Of a DNA stretch of 64,000 nt, positions 53,507 to 62,436 are shown in pieces; position 1 is the first letter of the stretch, and every line of letters starts with the position of its first letter. The stretch spans positions 248,001-312,000 of the forward strand of contig NZ_CP061304.1 in NCBI RefSeq assembly GCF_018687735.1. The letters are read 5' to 3'. The DNA comes from Polynucleobacter sp. MG-5-Ahmo-C2. GTDB lineage: Bacteria; Pseudomonadota; Gammaproteobacteria; Burkholderiales; Burkholderiaceae. The notes beneath the pieces were generated by a model, which saw nothing but the letters and a program-made list of their open reading frames with translations, had not been told where the DNA came from and made no database searches. Position numbers and translations under genes: made by a program.

Positions 53507-54625
53507 TTGAGTAACAGATTAAAGGGATTTATAGCCATATGGTGGAGTTTTTGGATTGCTGCGGCATATTTAAATACAAGTTTAAGTATATCGAACCTTG
53601 CTACAGCTTTGGTAACATTCTCAATGGTTTTATTTCTAGTTGGGTGGTCATTATCAGAAAATTTAAAATTTAAGAAGTTACCAAAAGAAAAATACTTTTA
53701 TTTAAATGTGGAAATAATATTGCTTTATATTATTTTAATACAGATAGTAATGTCAATTTTTTCATTAACATATTCTTTAAATAATCCAGGAGCCTTGCGT
53801 GATATTGCTTACAGCAACCCGGTAGAAATATATAAAAATCAATACATATTGCAAATATATACCCTCTTAGTTTATCCAATTGGACTGTATGGTATCGCGT
53901 CAATTAATTTCTTTAGCTCAACAACATATAAAAATGGTTTAATTTTATTATTCTTTATTTTTGATACTTTAATTACATTAGGTAGATTATCAATTTATAT
54001 TTTTTTTATTTATATTTTAATAAACGCAATTATTATAAACAAAAAACTTATTTATAAAAAAATAGCATTTTTATTTATTATAGCAAATATTATAATGTAT
54101 ATTCTATTTAATTATAGATATACTAATGAGCTGAATATATCCCTAGAAAATTATATTGAATACTTAGAAACGTCAGTTTTTAACTATCATATAATTGGAT
54201 TTAAAATTTTTGATGAATTTATTAATGGTAATTTAATCTTCAACAGTGAATCTCTTCTTACATTTGGTTTTTATGAGTATATAGTCAGTAAATTTTATTC
54301 AATTTTTATACCAACGGTAAGTAATTGGGCAAAATTTGGCGAGGTGCTACAGGGATTTGTTATACAAATTGAGGGCGGAACTTATAATGCTCTCTCAACA
54401 ATTTTTTTACCTTACTATATTGATTTTGGAATAATTGGACCACCTGCTTTCTTATTTATTTTTGGATCCATCATAGGTTTTGGTATTAATCGAACTGGCA
54501 ATGTAACCCCATTAGGTATTTTAATATTAATTTTGGTCATCACTGGAATGTTGCAGTCTACAACAATTGGACAATTGTTGTATATACCATTGATATTAAT
54601 TTTATTTGGAATTAGATTAAGATGA
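53507..54625 (+). CDS. Putative oligosaccharide repeat-unit polymerase (Wzy-like)
   Basis: A 372-aa integral membrane protein, with about ten hydrophobic segments and an Ile/Leu/Asn/Tyr-rich composition. The late segment LQGFVIQIEGGTYNALSTIFLPYYIDFGIIGPPAFLFIFGSIIGFGINR looks like the C-terminal region of Wzy-type O-antigen polymerases (extracytoplasmic loop, then FG-x-x-G helices). The start is TTG at 53507 with AAGGA five bases upstream, so the start is well supported. Wzy proteins diverge so much that the call rests on topology. Overlaps the next gene by 4 bp. Confidence 0.6.
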   Translation: MSNRLKGFIAIWWSFWIAAAYLNTSLSISNLATALVTFSMVLFLVGWSLSENLKFKKLPKEKYFYLNVEIILLYIILIQIVMSIFSLTYSLNNPGALRDIAYSNPVEIYKNQYILQIYTLLVYPIGLYGIASINFFSSTTYKNGLILLFFIFDTLITLGRLSIYIFFIYILINAIIINKKLIYKKIAFLFIIANIIMYILFNYRYTNELNISLENYIEYLETSVFNYHIIGFKIFDEFINGNLIFNSESLLTFGFYEYIVSKFYSIFIPTVSNWAKFGEVLQGFVIQIEGGTYNALSTIFLPYYIDFGIIGPPAFLFIFGSIIGFGINRTGNVTPLGILILILVITGMLQSTTIGQLLYIPLILILFGIRLR

Positions 54626-56211
54626 CCAACTCAAATAAAATGTTAGATTTTTTAATTTTAATAATAATTTTAAACATATTATTATTATCAATATTTTCAA
54701 ACCATTGGGGTTATGATGAATTTGCGGCGGTTTCCAGCCATCTTGAACTTTCAAATTATATTTATATAGATGAGTATAAAAAATATTTAACAAATATAGG
54801 TATTAGTAATGAATATATTGTTGAAATAATTATTAATTACTTACTTCCAATCATTATAGTACCATTGAGATGGACTTATGCAATCGGAATTAGTCCTTGG
54901 CTGAGTATATCAAATTATATAGGTATAGATTGGCCGTATTTAAGGCCAATTTTAATGCTTCCATATGTATTTTTAATTTACTTAGGTTTAATTTTAATTA
55001 AAAAAACATTAGTTGATATTGTTAATTCAATTGCAATTGCAATTTTCTTTATACTGATTTTTTGTTCGGGTCCGTTTCTATATTGGACAAATACTTTAAC
55101 ATCCTATTCTCATCACATTTTTGTCTTTGGAATTATCTTATATAGCGTTCTTAAGTGCGATTTTAATGGCCATATATTTAATAAAAAGAGTATTTTACTT
55201 GCAATAGTCCCTTTATTCAATTATCAATATATTTTTATCATATGTGCATTAGGTTTATATGATTGGCTAAAGGATATTAAATCCAAAAAATTCTTATTTA
55301 TAGTCAAAAGTTGGGTTTTGTCAATAATTACATGTTTTTCATCAGTTATATTTCTTGTATTTCGTTCAATAATTTCCGGCAAACACCAAGATCCTGCATT
55401 TGCATCTTTAAATGAATTTGAACTCAGCATATATTCTATTCCTTCAAATTTTAAATTTTCAATTGATTTTTTTGATTACGTGATTTCAATATATATTAAT
55501 ATATTATTTTCATTTTACAAAAATAATATTTATAATTTTACAAATTATGGAATAGTTTTTAGTACTTTATTTTTTATATTAATGGTTTCTATTGCCTATA
55601 TTAATTGGAATATTAGTAAAAAACTTACAAGTATTCTACTTTTAATAATTGGTACAACTTTATTGCTACAATTTTTAGGTCTACTGCATGTTGCGCCCAA
55701 GAGGCATCAATTAGTTTTATTTTTACCTGTAGCTCTTTTATTTTCGATATATTTTTCAAAATTTTTCATTAAATATTTGGCTTATAATCAAATATATTAT
55801 ATAATATTTATTGTACTAACATTATCTATGGTATTTAAAATAAATACATTTTCATTTGCAGAAAATAGTTTTCCTAAAGATTACATAAAACCTTATTTAG
55901 ATAAGGAGGGTGTTGAGCGTTTGGTATTGAATAAATGTGACTATGAACCTATTTTATATAAAGATCTTAGAGTTGCCTATAAACCAATTTATAGGTGTGG
56001 ACCCAGGGTGGTTGAAAAGTTGCCTCCTAATGTCAACACAATAGCGGTTTGGTCATCGTTTCCTATAAATGCAAATAGCGCATTAGACATCATTGGTGAC
56101 TATTCAGGCTCAAAATGGAGTCTAATCTCCCCTCTGCAGCTTGATCTTAATCGGGACTGCAGCTCTTGTAGTAGATTGTGGATCGCAAAATTAATACTTG
56201 AAAATAAATAA
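54622..56211 (+). CDS. Polytopic membrane protein, possible GT-C glycosyltransferase
   Basis: A 529-aa AT-rich gene. The protein has ten or more hydrophobic helices up to about residue 415 and a soluble C-terminal domain (~420-529) with five cysteines (CDYEP, RCGPR, RDCSSCSRLW). An acidic motif (NHWGYDEFAAV, residues ~27-37) follows the first helix, where GT-C enzymes such as the GT39 and ArnT families have their catalytic Asp/Glu. I do not recognise the family with certainty. It starts in an ATGA overlap with the Wzy-like gene. Confidence 0.5.
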   Translation: MTNSNKMLDFLILIIILNILLLSIFSNHWGYDEFAAVSSHLELSNYIYIDEYKKYLTNIGISNEYIVEIIINYLLPIIIVPLRWTYAIGISPWLSISNYIGIDWPYLRPILMLPYVFLIYLGLILIKKTLVDIVNSIAIAIFFILIFCSGPFLYWTNTLTSYSHHIFVFGIILYSVLKCDFNGHIFNKKSILLAIVPLFNYQYIFIICALGLYDWLKDIKSKKFLFIVKSWVLSIITCFSSVIFLVFRSIISGKHQDPAFASLNEFELSIYSIPSNFKFSIDFFDYVISIYINILFSFYKNNIYNFTNYGIVFSTLFFILMVSIAYINWNISKKLTSILLLIIGTTLLLQFLGLLHVAPKRHQLVLFLPVALLFSIYFSKFFIKYLAYNQIYYIIFIVLTLSMVFKINTFSFAENSFPKDYIKPYLDKEGVERLVLNKCDYEPILYKDLRVAYKPIYRCGPRVVEKLPPNVNTIAVWSSFPINANSALDIIGDYSGSKWSLISPLQLDLNRDCSSCSRLWIAKLILENK

Positions 56212-56216
56212 TATAT

Positions 56217-57956
56217 ATGCAGATCGTTATTCCAATGTCTGGCTTTGGTGAGCGCTTTCGACGCGCTGGTTATGTTATTCCTAAGCCCCTAATTGAGGTT
56301 GATGGTAAGCCCATTATCGGTCATGTGATTGATCTATTTCCAGGCGAGACCGATTTCACATTTATTTGCAATGAAGATCACTTAGCGAATACCGACTACC
56401 GCATCGAGCAAATTCTGAAGAATTTGTGCCCTACTGGTCGTATTGTTAGCATTCCGGCACATAAGCTTGGCCCTATCTATGCTGTGCGCCAAATAGAACA
56501 TCTATTAGACCCAACTCGCCCTGTATTAGTTAATTACTGCGATTTCACCTGCTATTGGGATTGGGATCACTTCAAAGTGTTTGTCGCTCAAACACAATGT
56601 GCTGGCGCCATTCCTGCATATAAAGGCTTTCATCCCCATACTCTTGGCACCACCAACTATGCCTATATGAAAGAGGTGTCCAGCACCATTCCCGGCAAAG
56701 AAAGTGGCTGGTTATTGGATATTCAAGAAAAGCAGCCCTTTACTGACAATCGCATGGAAGAATACGCCTCTAGCGGAACGTATTACTTTGCTAGTGCCAA
56801 GATCATGAGTGATGCGTTTGAGCAAACCATGGATCAGAATCTCAATATTGGCGGGGAGTTCTATGTCAGCTTAGCTTATAAACCCATGCTGGCCCAAGGT
56901 AAAAAAATTGCTGTGTATCCGCTACAGCACTTTATGCAATGGGGAACACCAGATGACTTGGAGGAATACAACGCTTGGTCAAATACTTTTAAGAGATTAT
57001 TACATTCTGAGCAAGTAAGTAAGCCTGCTGGTTCACTGATTATTCCAATGGCGGGTATGGGAAAGCGCTTTGTAGAAGAAGGTTACACCCTCGCTAAACC
57101 GCTCATCCCAGTCTTTGGTAAAGCAATGGTGATTCAGGCCATTGATGATTTACCCAAAGCACAATACAAGTCAGTCATTTTGCGAGCTGATATGCCAGGC
57201 TTGGCTGATATCGAAACGTCGATCAAACAGCAATTTCCCAATTCGATTCTGACGCGCGTTCCTGGCGTGACCGAAGGGCAAGCTTGTACTGCGCTCATTG
57301 GTCTAGATGCGCTAGAAAGCCATATGTCTAAAGCCGATACCCAATTAGCTAACGGCGCTCTTGAGCCCATTACACCTATAAATCCAATCACCTTTGGGGC
57401 CTGTGATAACGGCGCACTCTTTGATCAGAGTGCCTATGAAGCACTGTTAGGCAATCCCGAAGTAGATGTCATCGTCTGGGGTGTGCGTGGTCATATCAAT
57501 GCGGTGCGTAAGCCGCAGATGTTTGGTTGGATTGATGCAGATGCTCATGGCTTGATTGCGAACATCTCTGTCAAAACCCCTTTAGCCTTACCAGCAACAG
57601 ACCCGATCGTGATTGGCACTTTTACCTTTAAAAACGCTGGTGATGCACGGCGGGCAATCGATACGCTGATTGCGCGTAATGGGCGGATTAATGGCGAGTT
57701 CTACTTAGACTCATGTATTAATGATGCGATTGCCTTGGGTCTGCGTTGTTATCTACTGGAAGTCGATAGCTTTATATCTTGGGGCACCCCAAACGATCTC
57801 AAGACCTTTGAGTACTGGCAGTCTTGCTTTCATAAATGGCCTCATCACCCCTATCGACTTGAAAATGATCTTCGAGTTAATGTGAATGCTTTAGAACTTC
57901 TGAATCAAAGGTATTCTCCAAGAATTCCACGGATGCCGATTATGCAAGCGGAATGA
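56217..57956 (+). CDS. Tandem two-domain sugar nucleotidyltransferase-like protein
   Basis: A 579-aa protein with two nucleotidyltransferase domains head to tail. Domain 1 starts MQIVIPMSGFGERFRRAGYVIPKPLIEVDGKPI (residues 1-33, K23), with a NYCDF metal site near residue 103 and FMQWGTPDDLEEY near 240. Domain 2 starts near residue 273 (SLIIPMAGMGKRFVEEGYTLAKPLIPVFGKAM) and ends with SFISWGTPNDLKTF near 520-533. Each repeat ends in the same W/SWGTPxDL element, so this is an internal duplication. The second domain has LAKPL where PKPL is normal and GACDNGALF in place of the metal site. It probably makes one nucleotide-activated building block for the operon; substrate unknown. GC is normal, unlike the preceding island. 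Confidence 0.75.
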   Translation: MQIVIPMSGFGERFRRAGYVIPKPLIEVDGKPIIGHVIDLFPGETDFTFICNEDHLANTDYRIEQILKNLCPTGRIVSIPAHKLGPIYAVRQIEHLLDPTRPVLVNYCDFTCYWDWDHFKVFVAQTQCAGAIPAYKGFHPHTLGTTNYAYMKEVSSTIPGKESGWLLDIQEKQPFTDNRMEEYASSGTYYFASAKIMSDAFEQTMDQNLNIGGEFYVSLAYKPMLAQGKKIAVYPLQHFMQWGTPDDLEEYNAWSNTFKRLLHSEQVSKPAGSLIIPMAGMGKRFVEEGYTLAKPLIPVFGKAMVIQAIDDLPKAQYKSVILRADMPGLADIETSIKQQFPNSILTRVPGVTEGQACTALIGLDALESHMSKADTQLANGALEPITPINPITFGACDNGALFDQSAYEALLGNPEVDVIVWGVRGHINAVRKPQMFGWIDADAHGLIANISVKTPLALPATDPIVIGTFTFKNAGDARRAIDTLIARNGRINGEFYLDSCINDAIALGLRCYLLEVDSFISWGTPNDLKTFEYWQSCFHKWPHHPYRLENDLRVNVNALELLNQRYSPRIPRMPIMQAE

Positions 57957-57957
57957 A

Positions 57958-58344
57958 ATGGCAAAGGGATTGGGGAGATATTTATTTATAGGGGCTGGAT
58001 CGAATATATTAAATTTTGCTTTTTATTTCATTTTCTTTTCAGTTGGCATGTCCCTGTTTTTAGCTTCAACAATAGGCTATTTAATCGGCCTATTTTTTTC
58101 TTATCATTTTGGGCGAACTTGGGTTTTTGATGAACGGTTTGATATTAGAATGAAAAATGTAATTAGTTTTGCTTTGGTGTATGCAATTGGCGGGGTGGGT
58201 ATGAGTCTAATAATTGAGGTTATGAATAAAAAAGTAGGTTTAGACTTTCAGATAAGTTGGATCTTTGGTGCAGTCTTTGCTGTAGTAAATAATTTCCTCG
58301 GATTAAAATTTTTTGTATTCAATGGGATAAAAAATGGCAAGTAA
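57958..58344 (+). CDS. GtrA-like small membrane protein
   Basis: A 128-aa protein with four transmembrane helices and the GtrA pattern: FLFIGAGSNILNFAFYFIFF, SYHFGRTWVF (positively charged turn) and the final FAVVNNFLGLKFFVF. GtrA proteins are thought to flip polyprenyl-phosphate-linked sugars across the inner membrane in Gtr glucosylation clusters. It begins one base after the tandem nucleotidyltransferase and overlaps the next gene by 11 bp. Confidence 0.85.
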   Translation: MAKGLGRYLFIGAGSNILNFAFYFIFFSVGMSLFLASTIGYLIGLFFSYHFGRTWVFDERFDIRMKNVISFALVYAIGGVGMSLIIEVMNKKVGLDFQISWIFGAVFAVVNNFLGLKFFVFNGIKNGK

Positions 58345-59047
58345 ATTTGGATTTATTTCAAAACTAGAATTCCTTCAGGATTGGGCCTCAGCAATTATTG
58401 CCGGCTTAAATCCTGCAATTGTTCATAATTTAGAAAAGTATCATGTGTTGAAAAAAGTGCACTACCTTTCTGCGATTGAAAATATTGAGGGTGATTATCT
58501 TGAATTCGGGGTTTTTACTGGAAGCTCCTTTTGTCACTCGATCCGTTGTTGTAAAAAATTGGCAAAGATAAACCCAAATACACTTAAAACAAAATTTTTT
58601 GGTTTTGACTCATTTTCAGGATTTGGAGACTTAAATGAGGATGACGAGCACCCCTTCTATACCGATGAAAATTTTTCTACCAGCCTCTCGGCTGTTAATA
58701 ATCGCGTGCAGCGTATAGCGCAAGGTATTGAATTTAAATTGATTCCTGGCTTTTTTAGTGATTCTTTAAAAGTCGGATCCCATCGGATGGGAATAGATAA
58801 ATCACGTATCATTTTTATTGATAGTGATACTTACTCAAGCGCTAATGAGGCGCTTGCATTTTGCATTCCAACCTTGCAAGAGGGCACCTTTATTGTACTC
58901 GATGATTATTATTCTTATCGAGGAAGTGAAGCTCGAGGTGTGGCGCGAGCATTCAATGAGTTTGTTTCTCAAGGAGGAATAAATGTCAGACATGTGTTTA
59001 ATTACGGAATGGGTGGTGTGGTCTATGTTGTTTCAAAGAAAATATAA
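58334..59047 (+). CDS. TylF/macrocin-O-methyltransferase-family protein
   Basis: A 237-aa class I methyltransferase with LEFGVFTGSSFCHSIRCC (SAM site, ~57-74), FFGFDSFSGFGDLN, IIFIDSDTYSSANEALAF (metal-binding Asp) and TFIVLDDYYSYRGSEARGVARAFNEF. TylF-type enzymes are Mg-dependent sugar O-methyltransferases, so a methylated sugar is likely. The ATG at 58334 overlaps the GtrA-like stop by 11 bp; its last base is the first of the next ATG (59047). Confidence 0.82.
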   Translation: MASKFGFISKLEFLQDWASAIIAGLNPAIVHNLEKYHVLKKVHYLSAIENIEGDYLEFGVFTGSSFCHSIRCCKKLAKINPNTLKTKFFGFDSFSGFGDLNEDDEHPFYTDENFSTSLSAVNNRVQRIAQGIEFKLIPGFFSDSLKVGSHRMGIDKSRIIFIDSDTYSSANEALAFCIPTLQEGTFIVLDDYYSYRGSEARGVARAFNEFVSQGGINVRHVFNYGMGGVVYVVSKKI

Positions 59048-59745
59048 TGAAACTTTCATTGGTTATTCCTTGCTATAACGAAGAAGCCAATTTGCCATTG
59101 CTATTGGAGGCTTGTCAACCACTTCGATTGAATGGCGATATAGAAGTTATTATTGTAGACAATGGTTCGACAGATGGCACATCTGAGGTGCTTAAAAGAT
59201 TGCTTCCAAGTTATCCACACTGTCGTACTGTACGCGTGTCAGTTAATCAGGGTTATGGATTTGGTATTTTGTATGGATTAATGGCGGCTCAGGGGAACAT
59301 TCTTGCCTGGACGCATGCAGACCTGCAGACTGATCCCAAAGATGTCCTTAGATGTTTAGAGCTTTTTAATCGCTATGGAGAAACCATTTTTGTGAAAGGT
59401 AGGCGAATTAAGCGCCCGTTAACAGATGTTGCATTTACCGTGGGAATGAGCATCTTTGAAACTCTTTTGCTGCGCACCCGTTTATGGGACATCAACGCTC
59501 AACCCAATATATTCTCCAGGTCATTCTTTGAGAGTTGGGTAAATCCCCCGCATGATTTTTCCCTAGATTTGTATGTGTATTTCACAGCGCGCCATAAAGG
59601 CTTGCCGGTTTACCGCTTTCCCGTAGAATTTGGAGAGAGGGCCCATGGGGTCTCTCATTGGAATGTCAATTGGGCAGGAAAATGGAAATTTATCCGCAGA
59701 ACCATCGACTTTAGCTTTGAACTGAAAAAAAGGCTGTCTCAATGA
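59047..59745 (+). CDS. GT2-family glycosyltransferase (DPM1/GtrB-like)
   Basis: A 232-aa soluble GT-A enzyme beginning MKLSLVIPCYNEEANLPLLLEA, with VDNGSTDGT and the metal motif WTHADLQTDPKD. It lacks the C-terminal helices of larger GtrB proteins. The architecture fits a polyprenyl-phosphate sugar synthase that would load a sugar on the carrier for GtrA to flip. ATGA overlap with the next gene. Confidence 0.85.
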   Translation: MKLSLVIPCYNEEANLPLLLEACQPLRLNGDIEVIIVDNGSTDGTSEVLKRLLPSYPHCRTVRVSVNQGYGFGILYGLMAAQGNILAWTHADLQTDPKDVLRCLELFNRYGETIFVKGRRIKRPLTDVAFTVGMSIFETLLLRTRLWDINAQPNIFSRSFFESWVNPPHDFSLDLYVYFTARHKGLPVYRFPVEFGERAHGVSHWNVNWAGKWKFIRRTIDFSFELKKRLSQ

Positions 59746-60350
59746 AGTTCATTGCTCATCGGCGCAACACAATCGAAGAATTAAAGGCGACCCCAAGGGA
59801 TTTCGGTGTCGAGGTCGACGTTCGCTCTAATGATGGGAAGCTGATCATTCACCATGACCCCTTTGCTTCTGGGGAAGACTTTGAGGCATGGCTCAAGCAC
59901 TACCACCATGGCACCCTGATTCTCAATGTCAAAGAAGAAGGTCTAGAGGCCTGTTTAATTGAACTGATGCAGCAACACCACATCACAGATTATTTTTTCC
60001 TAGATCAATCCTTCCCGTTTCTGATTAAGTGGTCCAAGTTGGGTGAGCGCAACTGTGCTGTGCGCGTCTCCGAATTTGAGTCCATCGAAACTGCACTTAC
60101 CCTCGCCGGAAAAATTGACTGGGTCTGGGTTGACTGCTTTACCCACTTCCCGCTCACGGGTAACGATGCCAAGCGCTTGCTCGAGGCTGGCTTTAAGTTG
60201 TGCCTGGTTTCTCCAGAACTGCAGGGTCGCCCTGCTGAGGTGGAAATTCCCCTACTTGCCAATTTACTGCGTGAGTGCTCGATTAAGCCCGAAGCTATTT
60301 GCACAAAGCAACCTGAGCTCTGGAAAGAGCGCCTACAGAACGCCGTCTAA
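59742..60350 (+). CDS. GDPD/PI-PLC-like phosphodiesterase
   Basis: A 202-aa protein with FIAHRRNTIEELKATP, VEVDVRSNDGKLIIHHDPF and TLILNVKEEGLE. These match the HR, E-x-D and HHD metal/catalytic residues of glycerophosphodiester phosphodiesterases (TIM-barrel), in a version shorter than the usual 240-300 aa. No signal peptide, so it is probably cytoplasmic. It overlaps the GT2 gene by 4 bp and precedes the kinase fusion by 7 bp. The substrate in this cluster is unknown. Confidence 0.78.
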   Translation: MKFIAHRRNTIEELKATPRDFGVEVDVRSNDGKLIIHHDPFASGEDFEAWLKHYHHGTLILNVKEEGLEACLIELMQQHHITDYFFLDQSFPFLIKWSKLGERNCAVRVSEFESIETALTLAGKIDWVWVDCFTHFPLTGNDAKRLLEAGFKLCLVSPELQGRPAEVEIPLLANLLRECSIKPEAICTKQPELWKERLQNAV

Positions 60351-60357
60351 GTTACTG

Positions 60358-62436
60358 ATGAAAAAATTACTTGCCTACTGCCAAAGCCCCCTCTTTTTAA
60401 TAGGGCTTCTCCTGCGTTTAGCATTATTAGTGCTGGTGTTGCCCACACCCGTTGGTCAATGGTTTGTCCCGTTTCTGAGTAATAGCATCAGTACTTTTAG
60501 CTTAGATCCTTGGCAAGCATGGTTGAGTCAAGGAGGTGCCGCAGCCGCTTTTCCTTATGGCTATGCCATGTGGCTTTTTCTCTTGCCCTTTAGCTTGGTT
60601 TGTAAGTTACTTTCCATTCCCCTGGCCTATGGTTATGGCGCGAGTTTGATTGCCGCTGATTTTGGTTTGCTTTTAATCCTCCGTAAGTTACTCAATCCCA
60701 AAGACTGGGTCTTACTCGCAATCTACTGGCTCTCTCCGATTAGTCTCATTGCTAGCTACTGGCTGGGCTATAACGACATCATTCCGGTGTTTTTATTGAT
60801 GAGTGCGATTTACCTTCTCAGGGGTCAACGCTTGTTGTTCTCGGGCGTGGTGTTAGTAGCCGCTATCTCAGCAAAGCTCAGTATGATTTTGAGCTTGCCT
60901 TTCTTTCTGATTTATCTGTTTCATAATCGCAATCTTCGCCAAATTTTCAGTCAATATCTGGCTGGTCTCGCGCTTGGATTAGCAATTTTCTTCTTACCCT
61001 TTCTGTTCTCTCAAGCTGGTCTGAGCATGCTGGCGAATAACCCCGAAGTAGAAAAGATTTACCAGCTCTCGATTAGTCTAGTACGCAATACCTCAGTGTA
61101 TTTAGTGCCGCTGGCCTACTTGCTGATGCTCTATGCCGCTTGGAGAGTCAAGCGCATGAACTTTGAGCTCTTTAATGCCATCTTGGGCACGGCCTTTTTA
61201 TTGGTGGTGTTATTAACACCGGCTTCACCGGGTTGGTTTATCTGGATCTTGCCTTTACTCGTCTCTTATCAAGTATCCGGCGATCGGGCAGCCTTCTATA
61301 TCACCTCGATTTTTTCTGCGCTTTATGTCTTCAGCGCGCTGTTATTTGTGGGTAGCCAACAGATCGATTTAGTGATGCAGGCGTTAGGACTTCACGCTAA
61401 TGCAGGCCAACAGATCATTAATGCCGAGTGGATTAATTCTCGCCTAGCCTCACTCACCCATACAGCCTTAGTAGCCACAGGAATTGTTTTAGCCATTCGG
61501 ATTTGGCGCGAGACCGTGATTCGCAATGATTTCTTTCGCCTGAGTCGCAAGCCTTTTGTGATTGGTATTGCTGGCGACTCGGGCGCCGGCAAAGATACTT
61601 TTGCTAATGCTATTAGCGGCCTCTTTGGCTCCCACTCGGTGGCAGCTATTTCTGGGGATGACTATCACCTCTGGGATCGCCATCAACCAATGTGGCAAGT
61701 GATGACGCACATCAATCCAGCCGCAAATGATTTAGAGAGTTTTGCTAAAAATTTAGTTTCTCTTACAGATGGCAGATCAGTACAAGCCAGTCACTATGAC
61801 CACGATACCGGCAAGATGGGCAGGCCATTTACTATCCAAAGCAATGACATCATTATTGCTAGTGGACTGCATGCTCTCTATCTTCCTATCTTGCGCGAGT
61901 GTTATGACCTGAGCATTTACCTGGATATCGATGAAGGCTTACGTACCTACTTCAAGGTCCAAAGGGATGTAAATACACGCGGTTATACCATTGAGCGGGT
62001 GCTAAATGCCTTGGCAAAGCGCAAGCCTGATTCTGAGAAATTCATCAGACCTCAAGTCGCTTTTGCGGACTTGATTTTTAGTCTTCGCCCAATTAACCCA
62101 AGTGCTCTGAATAATGCCAATGAATCTAACCCACCACGTTTAAAACTGGTTGTCAAATCCCGTCATGGATTTAATGAGATTTCACTTAAAAGGGTGCTGA
62201 TAGGCGTCTGTGGCCTGCATGTGGATATGAACACTAATGCCGATGTCTCTGAAGTGGAACTCAGTATTGAGGGCGAAACCTCTGCTCAGGACATTCAAAT
62301 GGCTGCAAGGTTGATTTGCCCTCAAATCTTCGAGTTCTTGGATCTCCAGCCTCAATGGCAAAATGGGGTATTAGGTCTGATGCAGCTCATTACCATATCT
62401 CATATCAACCAAGCGCTGACTAGAAGATTTATATGA
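60358..62436 (+). CDS. GT-C-like membrane protein fused to a P-loop (uridine kinase/PRK-like) kinase
   Basis: A 692-aa fusion. Residues 1-~395 form about ten helices of a GT-C-like membrane enzyme (LALLVLVLPTPVGQWF, YWLSPISLIASYWLGYNDIIP, PGWFIWILPLLV); the GYND and NP-like patterns recall GT87-type polyprenol-dependent mannosyltransferases. Residues ~400-692 are a soluble kinase of the uridine kinase/phosphoribulokinase type: P-loop G406DSGAGKDT414 (Asp at the usual Ser/Thr position), ISGDDYHLWDRHQP, HYDHDTGKMG and ASGLHALY. ATG at 60358 follows the GDPD stop by 7 bp; upstream in-frame ATGs lie inside that gene. The fusion implies that glycan transfer and phosphorylation are linked. Overlaps the next gene by 4 bp. 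Confidence 0.78.
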   Translation: MKKLLAYCQSPLFLIGLLLRLALLVLVLPTPVGQWFVPFLSNSISTFSLDPWQAWLSQGGAAAAFPYGYAMWLFLLPFSLVCKLLSIPLAYGYGASLIAADFGLLLILRKLLNPKDWVLLAIYWLSPISLIASYWLGYNDIIPVFLLMSAIYLLRGQRLLFSGVVLVAAISAKLSMILSLPFFLIYLFHNRNLRQIFSQYLAGLALGLAIFFLPFLFSQAGLSMLANNPEVEKIYQLSISLVRNTSVYLVPLAYLLMLYAAWRVKRMNFELFNAILGTAFLLVVLLTPASPGWFIWILPLLVSYQVSGDRAAFYITSIFSALYVFSALLFVGSQQIDLVMQALGLHANAGQQIINAEWINSRLASLTHTALVATGIVLAIRIWRETVIRNDFFRLSRKPFVIGIAGDSGAGKDTFANAISGLFGSHSVAAISGDDYHLWDRHQPMWQVMTHINPAANDLESFAKNLVSLTDGRSVQASHYDHDTGKMGRPFTIQSNDIIIASGLHALYLPILRECYDLSIYLDIDEGLRTYFKVQRDVNTRGYTIERVLNALAKRKPDSEKFIRPQVAFADLIFSLRPINPSALNNANESNPPRLKLVVKSRHGFNEISLKRVLIGVCGLHVDMNTNADVSEVELSIEGETSAQDIQMAARLICPQIFEFLDLQPQWQNGVLGLMQLITISHINQALTRRFI

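Larger units (their letters stand above)
53400..56216. other. AT-rich compositional island
   Basis: From just after the methyltransferase to just before 56217 the DNA is strikingly AT-rich (long A/T runs, Ile/Asn/Lys/Tyr-rich proteins with AT-ending codons). The flanking genes have ordinary composition. This suggests recent acquisition of the two genes it carries. No transposase or repeat marks the ends. Confidence 0.75.

Noticed and set aside
60043..60357. ATG at 60043 as start of the GT-C-kinase fusion
   Set aside because: The extra 105 residues are an out-of-frame reading of the GDPD-like gene; the ATG at 60358 follows that gene's stop and begins a normal membrane N-terminus.
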